Assembly (NCBI GenBank): GCA_030762175.1
Contig: CM060835.1
Coordinates: 85,090,001-85,154,000, forward strand
From: Metallyticus violacea
Lineage: Eukaryota > Arthropoda > Insecta > Mantodea > Metallyticidae
Length of the DNA: 64,000 nt
Direction of reading: 5' to 3'
Both the position numbers and the translations under genes were made by a program. How positions within the stretch are numbered: position 1 is the first letter of the stretch; each line of letters starts with the position of its first letter. The notes under the pieces are model-generated. The model searched no databases, was not told the origin of the DNA, and was given only the letters and a program-made list of their open reading frames with translations. Below, one piece after another: positions 51,301 through 57,794 of the stretch.

Positions 51301-54300
51301 TGAAAATTGTGTATGAAAAATGTTTTGTAAAAAATGGATAACATGCTTACTAACATCAGATCAAAAATGTCTTTGTGAAGTATATTGCTACAGTGTTCAG
51401 AGCATTTTAACAGAAGCTGAACTGATTTTTATGCATTGATTTATAGCTGTGGATGCAACCATACAGCAAAATCAATACAAGTGGACAGAAGCTGATTATT
51501 TGCAGCCAATAAAATCATTTCATGTTCAATGAAGGTTAGGGCATCAGTCTTTTGGGATACTAAAGGAATTTTACTAATTGATTATCTTCAGAAAGGAACC
51601 ATAACTAGATAGTACTATTCCTGTCTTTTAAAGAAACTAAATGAACAAATTTCATGAATAAAGACCTGACAGGACAGTGCAACTGCTCACAGAAGTATTA
51701 GCAATGGGAAAATCAAGAAATTTGTAGTATAGATCATTAGAGCATATACCCTATTCCCCATATTTGGCTTGCTTTTTCAGCTGTGCCCAATGCTTAAACT
51801 TCCTTCCTGATGAACATATTTCATCAAATCAAGAAGTGATTGCAGCTGTAGAGAAGTATTTTGCAAACCTCCAGAAATTAAACCTTATAGACAGGATAAT
51901 AGCACCAGAGCAATGCTGGATACATGTATTGACCATAAGAGAGATTATGTTGAAAAATAATGTTGAATCAATCTTTTATTGATAGGCTGAGAATATTTTT
52001 ATTGCCCTCTTATAATTGTAAACTTTAAATTGAATTTTATGTTACTTCTCTCTGTACATGTGGAAATAGCATGATTCACAAGTATGCTACAGCCTCTGTA
52101 GCATCAGCCCCTTACATTTGACATTTCTTAAAACATGAATATTTCACATTGCACAAACACATGAAGAAGTAATAAGATTTTATGAAAAATGAATAGAAAT
52201 ATTATATATTTTTGTTCAAATATCAAATCTTATTTCCATGAATCAATTGGATTATGTGTTAATGAATATCATTGTATGATTAGTTGAACTACACACTCTT
52301 AAAGCTTCACTTACTTTTTATAAATGTATGGAACCGGTTTCGAGAACATTTGTTCCCATCTTCAGCCATGCTAAGGTTCAACTGTCGGATCATTCGTTGA
52401 TCTGTGGGAATGTATATTCTGCTCTGGTGGCGGTGTGATAAACTTGTAGTTTATGTTTTCATCCCCGACAATGTCGAAGTTCATTATGCTGTTTTTGTAT
52501 TTGTAGATGTAGATTTTCTCCCAGGTTGCTAATTCCGTAGGTCCTTGTACTGATTTTAATAATTTTGTTTTATTTATTATGTCGTGATTTTGTGTCCAAA
52601 AATGATATGCTACTGCTGATTTCTCTATTTGCTTGTACTTTATGTTCCTGAAATGTTCCTTTAACCGTGTGCCAATGTTTCTCTTTGTTTTCCCTATGTA
52701 GATTTTTTCACATTCTGCACAGTTTATTTTGTAAATACCTGATTTTTCTTCTTGTGGAATACTGTCATTAACATTATCTATCAGCAAATTTTGAACATTA
52801 AATCTATTAATCGGTGCCAACCTGATATTAAAATCTTTAAGAATATTCTGAAATTTTTTTGTGGCCCATGGATGATATGTGAATTTTTTAAAAATAAGTT
52901 TATCTTTTTTTGCTGAAAGTGTTGTGGTTTCTTTGATATGTTTTTGTCTCTTGAATTTCTGCACCTTTTTATGTACTAGTTCTTTTTTAAAACCATTTTT
53001 AACTGCTGTTTCTTCTATATGTTTGTATTCTTTAAAATATTCTTCTTTGCTAATTTGTAGGTTAACTAGCCGGTGTGTTAAACTGTTAATTACTGCATGT
53101 TTGTGTGCTGTAGGGTTTAAACTGTCAGCTTTGATGTGATTATCTGCATGTGTATTCTTTCTGTATATTCCAAATTTAAGTTTTTCTTGGCATTTCATTA
53201 TTTTAATATCCAGGAATGGCAGCATGTTATCTGTTTCTATTTCGTATGTAAATGAAATGTTTTTATCTTGAATATTTAGAAGTTTTAAGGCATCGTCAAT
53301 GAGTTTTCTGTCAACTATGGCAAATATATCATCCACATATCTGTACCTTACCTTAAATATGAATGGAAACGCTGTGTTGATGTGTGTTTCAAATCTACTC
53401 ATGAAGAGGTTAGCTAGAAATGGAGATAAGGGGCTGCCCATTGTAAGTCCTGCTTCTTGTTTATAAAATTTTCCTTTGAAAGTGAAAAAGGCTTGGTTTA
53501 TGCAAATTTCTGTCAGTTTGATGTATTCTTTAATGTGTATATCATTAATTCCACTTGTTTTTAGCCAATCATGTAGATAAATCAGGAGTTTTTCTTTTGG
53601 TATGCTAGGAAACAGAGATTCTACATCGAAAGATATAAGAGTGTCAGAGGGGTGCAATTTTATGTCTTTAATTTTTTCTGTTAACTGATATGAATTATTC
53701 ATGCTCCTGGTTTGAAATTTTGGTAAAGCCTTGAATCTATTAGCTAACCATTTTGCTAAATAGTAAGAGGGAGTATTGATGTTGTTAATGATGGGGCGCA
53801 TACCATTTCCAGTCTTGTGAATTTTTGGTAAACCATATAACCTAGCTATTTTAGGGTTGCTGTGTTTTATTTTGAATATTGTTTCTTTTGGAATGACTGT
53901 ACATGTTTTCAGAACCTCATTGATGGAATTAACACACCTTTTCAATGGGTCTGATGGGATCGGAACATATTCTTTTTTATTTAATAAATTCTGCATTCTA
54001 TTAATGTAATCTTCTTTATCCAAAATTACTATTCTGTTTCCTTTGTCTGCTTTAGTATAAACAACATCTTTTTCATTTAAGGATTTTATTGTATTTTTGT
54101 AAGTGTTGTGTACTGCTGTATTCTTTTTAACAATGCCTTTAAAAACTTTTTCTGATTTAATTCTAACTATTTCTTTATCTTTGTTCTTCAAGCCTTCAAT
54201 GGCCACCTCCAAATCTACCAAATAATCCTCTATTTTAGTGGAGTATTGTACACAAGTTTTTAAGCCTTTATTTAGAAATGCTAATTCTTATGGATTATGT

Positions 54301-56391
54301 GTGTTTGCTTTTTATATGGTAATCATTGAGTTAAAAGCGAACCATGAACACTTAATTAACAGAGGTTATTTCATAAAAGAGTTGCCTTCTTCATCCTCTT
54401 GCACTTGTAAGTTATCAATCTCTGTAGTTGATTTTACATCTCTAAACTTTTCTCTTGAATACACATGCACTGTGATATCTTGTGACAAAATCTACAAATA
54501 AAATATGAATAGAAATTAAAATTATAAATGCTTCAGTTTTATAACAAAATATAGTTTTAATAAATGCTGAGAAAATTTACTTTGGAAAAATAATACATTA
54601 ATTATTTGTTTCTTTTTTCACAGAAACGCTTGAAAAATGTACTTTCAAAGTCGGTCCTTTATTTAGAGCAGTTGTGGGTTCTGTTGAATGCATGTCCTTC
54701 AGAATGTGACACAGCAGAATTGCCTGCACTATCACTTTCTGAGCCACCAGCAATCCTACAGGCTGTTAAAGAAGATCCTACTTGGGCCTCAACTTTGGCC
54801 AAAGTTCGTACACTGGCTACATCTATATCCAAGTTGAGGAGCACATTAGAGAAATCAGAAACCACACCACAGTTCTTCCGCAAGGAGCAAAGAACAATAA
54901 TTCTATCATACAGTCAATTCCGAGCCCTGGAAGATGGTTTTAACCAGGTTAAGAGTCTTTCTGCTATAGTTGCAGAAGTAAGGAAAGTTTTTGAAGGTCA
55001 GCCAACAGAAAAGAATGGCATTGCTCTTGAACTGGTGAAGTTGGAGCACATAATGCTCAATGAAGCTGAGGAATTCACTGCAGCTTTTTTAAAGCAAAAT
55101 AGTTCAGATGGTGAACAAATTTCAGTAGACACTGATGAATTAAGACAAGAAATGGAAGAATTAATGAAAAAAACTCTGTTGTCAATACAGCGGATTTATC
55201 AGAAATTTAGAATATCTGAAGATGCAGCTCATAGAGAAGGTAGTGAAGAGAAAAAAGATGACAAGACAGAAAGTGGGACAGATGGTGAGTAATGATACTT
55301 CATTATTATATTTTATAATTAGATAAGGGACCAGTTTCATCAACAGATGTTAAAAATATACTAACATGTTGTTTGTTAACATTGTGTTAACATCTTAACA
55401 ATATGTTAATAATCCTGCGCACCACCAAACTTTTTCATCATATTGTTAACCTGAGCATTGCAAATAGAACACTCGAGAAGGCAGTATCATAACCAAAAGA
55501 CTTTTGAATACACTCTGATGTAGTTTTGTTTGCATAGAATAATTAAAACATAGGGCTCATGCAAGAAGTATTAAAAGGAGCAGAGGCATTAAGCAAGACT
55601 CATAAAGGTGTTGTAACTGCTCTATCATTTCATCTACAATCCTATGACAACTGTTTTTCACGTTCTGTAACTTTGTAGAAATTGCTCTTTTGCATAAAAA
55701 TTTCAATCACTACATCTTGCAACCTTCCTCCATTATGAATGACTTTAATATATCCAACAATAGAATTTCAACATGTACAGCTGGATTTACAGCCGCCATT
55801 TTAGAACTGTTACTAATTGTTAAACTTTTAGCACAATCTTAAAGCTAACAGAATTTTTGTTAATTTGAATGTTAAAGCAGTCTAACAACTTGTTAACTTT
55901 TAACATTGATTGATGAAACTGGCCCCTGTAGCAAAGAATATATATTATTTATTATATATAATTGCATATTTGTAACAAATACCAGGTAATTCCATAAATT
56001 ACTGATACAAATTTAAACCCACTCATCTGAGTGAAATAAAAATCACAGCCACATTTCTAAAAGTCAGATAAAAACAAATTGGATCTTATAATAGGAAAAA
56101 AAACCAAATATCTGTAATTAATTGATGGAAATAAGTGTTACCTTCAATTAGCTGAAGGGCTGGATACACAGATGAGCATGAAAATCATCTAGGATCAAAA
56201 AGATAATACATTGTTTGAGCTCTTCAGCTATGGAGTCCAAAATCCTCCAAGCCCTCTTTATAAATTGTTATAGAAGGTCAAGATATTCCAAATATCTAAT
56301 TGTCTGATATGAACAAATAAGATTTAAATTTGGGTATGTATACAAAGCACATGGACAAATTTTGATTTACCTAAAGGAAAAAAAGCTTTTG

Positions 56392-56442
<51 letters not shown>

Positions 56443-57730
56443 GGAATGCATTGAAAGATTCTGTTCTCTGAGAAAAAAAAATTCACAATGAAAGAAGCAA
56501 ACAGAATGATAGAATGTATGCTGAATCTTCTCTAGAAACATCGCACTTGGTGCAAAAAGAACATTACTTGCATTTGTAATAGTTTGGTGAGGGATTGCAA
56601 TAATGGGAAAGGGAACTCTAAAAATATTTCTTTTAAATAACTGAAAATATCTTACCAAATGTACAAGAATTACTTGTGAATTTTAAGAAGCAACTGAACA
56701 AAACTACAAACTGCCACGGATGGCCAAGGTCATTAATGTATGAACTTGTGAGCTTCAATTCCTGCCAGGATTATCCTCCTTGACTGAGGTTTTTTCCAGA
56801 TTTCCCTAAGTCCTCATGCCTTAGCAGTAAAAACAGGTGTTAAATACTATTTAAAAAAAAACTGTACAAAAATCAAACAGAAGTAGTATCCAGTGTCTGC
56901 ACATTAGATTAAAATCATGCATATATGTCTTAAGAAACATGTTCCTCACTAAAGAGCAGCACTATATTGGTTCCTTTGGATTAAAAATTATTGTCATTGT
57001 TTTATAAATAGTATAGCTTGCTCCACAATGCACTACCAGTATTGAATTGTAAAATAATGGCACACTGAGGTGTTAACATATTCCAGAAGTTTAAAGAATG
57101 TGTTGTGAGATGAATGGTTCGCGCTTTGTGAAAGAATTTGGTAATTGCTTTGAATAAGTGTCTGTATTTTATTTTAGGGCAATATATGGTGTGTGTGTGT
57201 GTGTGTGTGTGTGTCCGCGCGTGCGTGTGTGTGAGAGAGACCGAGATTTTTTTCTTTTCTTCCTTCCTTTCTTTCTTCTTCTATATTTATACCCTATATC
57301 TATATGATCTTTCATGAAAATAGTTACTTATGTTGAAAAGATTTAAAGTATAGAAAAGTTAATTGCTGAAGGAAAATCTCTTTTTGATTATAAACATGCA
57401 CAAGTAGATGAATTTCATTCAGAAATTATTGCAAGCACTTATACCTGTGCTGAAAAACACTATTCTCCAAAAGAATTTGTTATATATGAAGGTTACAGAT
57501 GAAATTGAAAGTTAAAGTATACCTATCTGTTAATGTTCCAGAATTTAAAAATGTTGTATATGTATTAAATATCCTAAAGTAAACTTTGAATTAGACTAGG
57601 TTCAGTTTCAATATTAATTAAATTTAGATTCTAATACAGTGAAGCATACATTAACAGTCTGTCATGAATCAAACAATTTAAGAAAAAAAAGCTCTTCCCG
57701 TCTTCTCTACAGAATTTAAGCTGGAGAGGT

Positions 57731-57794
<64 letters not shown>

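Larger units (their letters stand above)
46539..54623 (+). other. MDN1 intron, 8.1 kb
   Basis: Contains a Penelope relic (47,590-48,250), a piggyBac-like C-terminal scrap (49,224-49,400), a plus-strand Penelope relic (50,160-50,920), a mariner relic (51,010-51,985) and the long Penelope copy (52,260-54,290). Nothing recognised at 46.54-47.58 and 48.26-49.2 kb except a C-run at 48,220-48,229. Confidence 0.6.

Noticed and set aside
52879..53139. 86-codon plus-strand ORF
   Set aside because: Antisense shadow of the intact Penelope frame.
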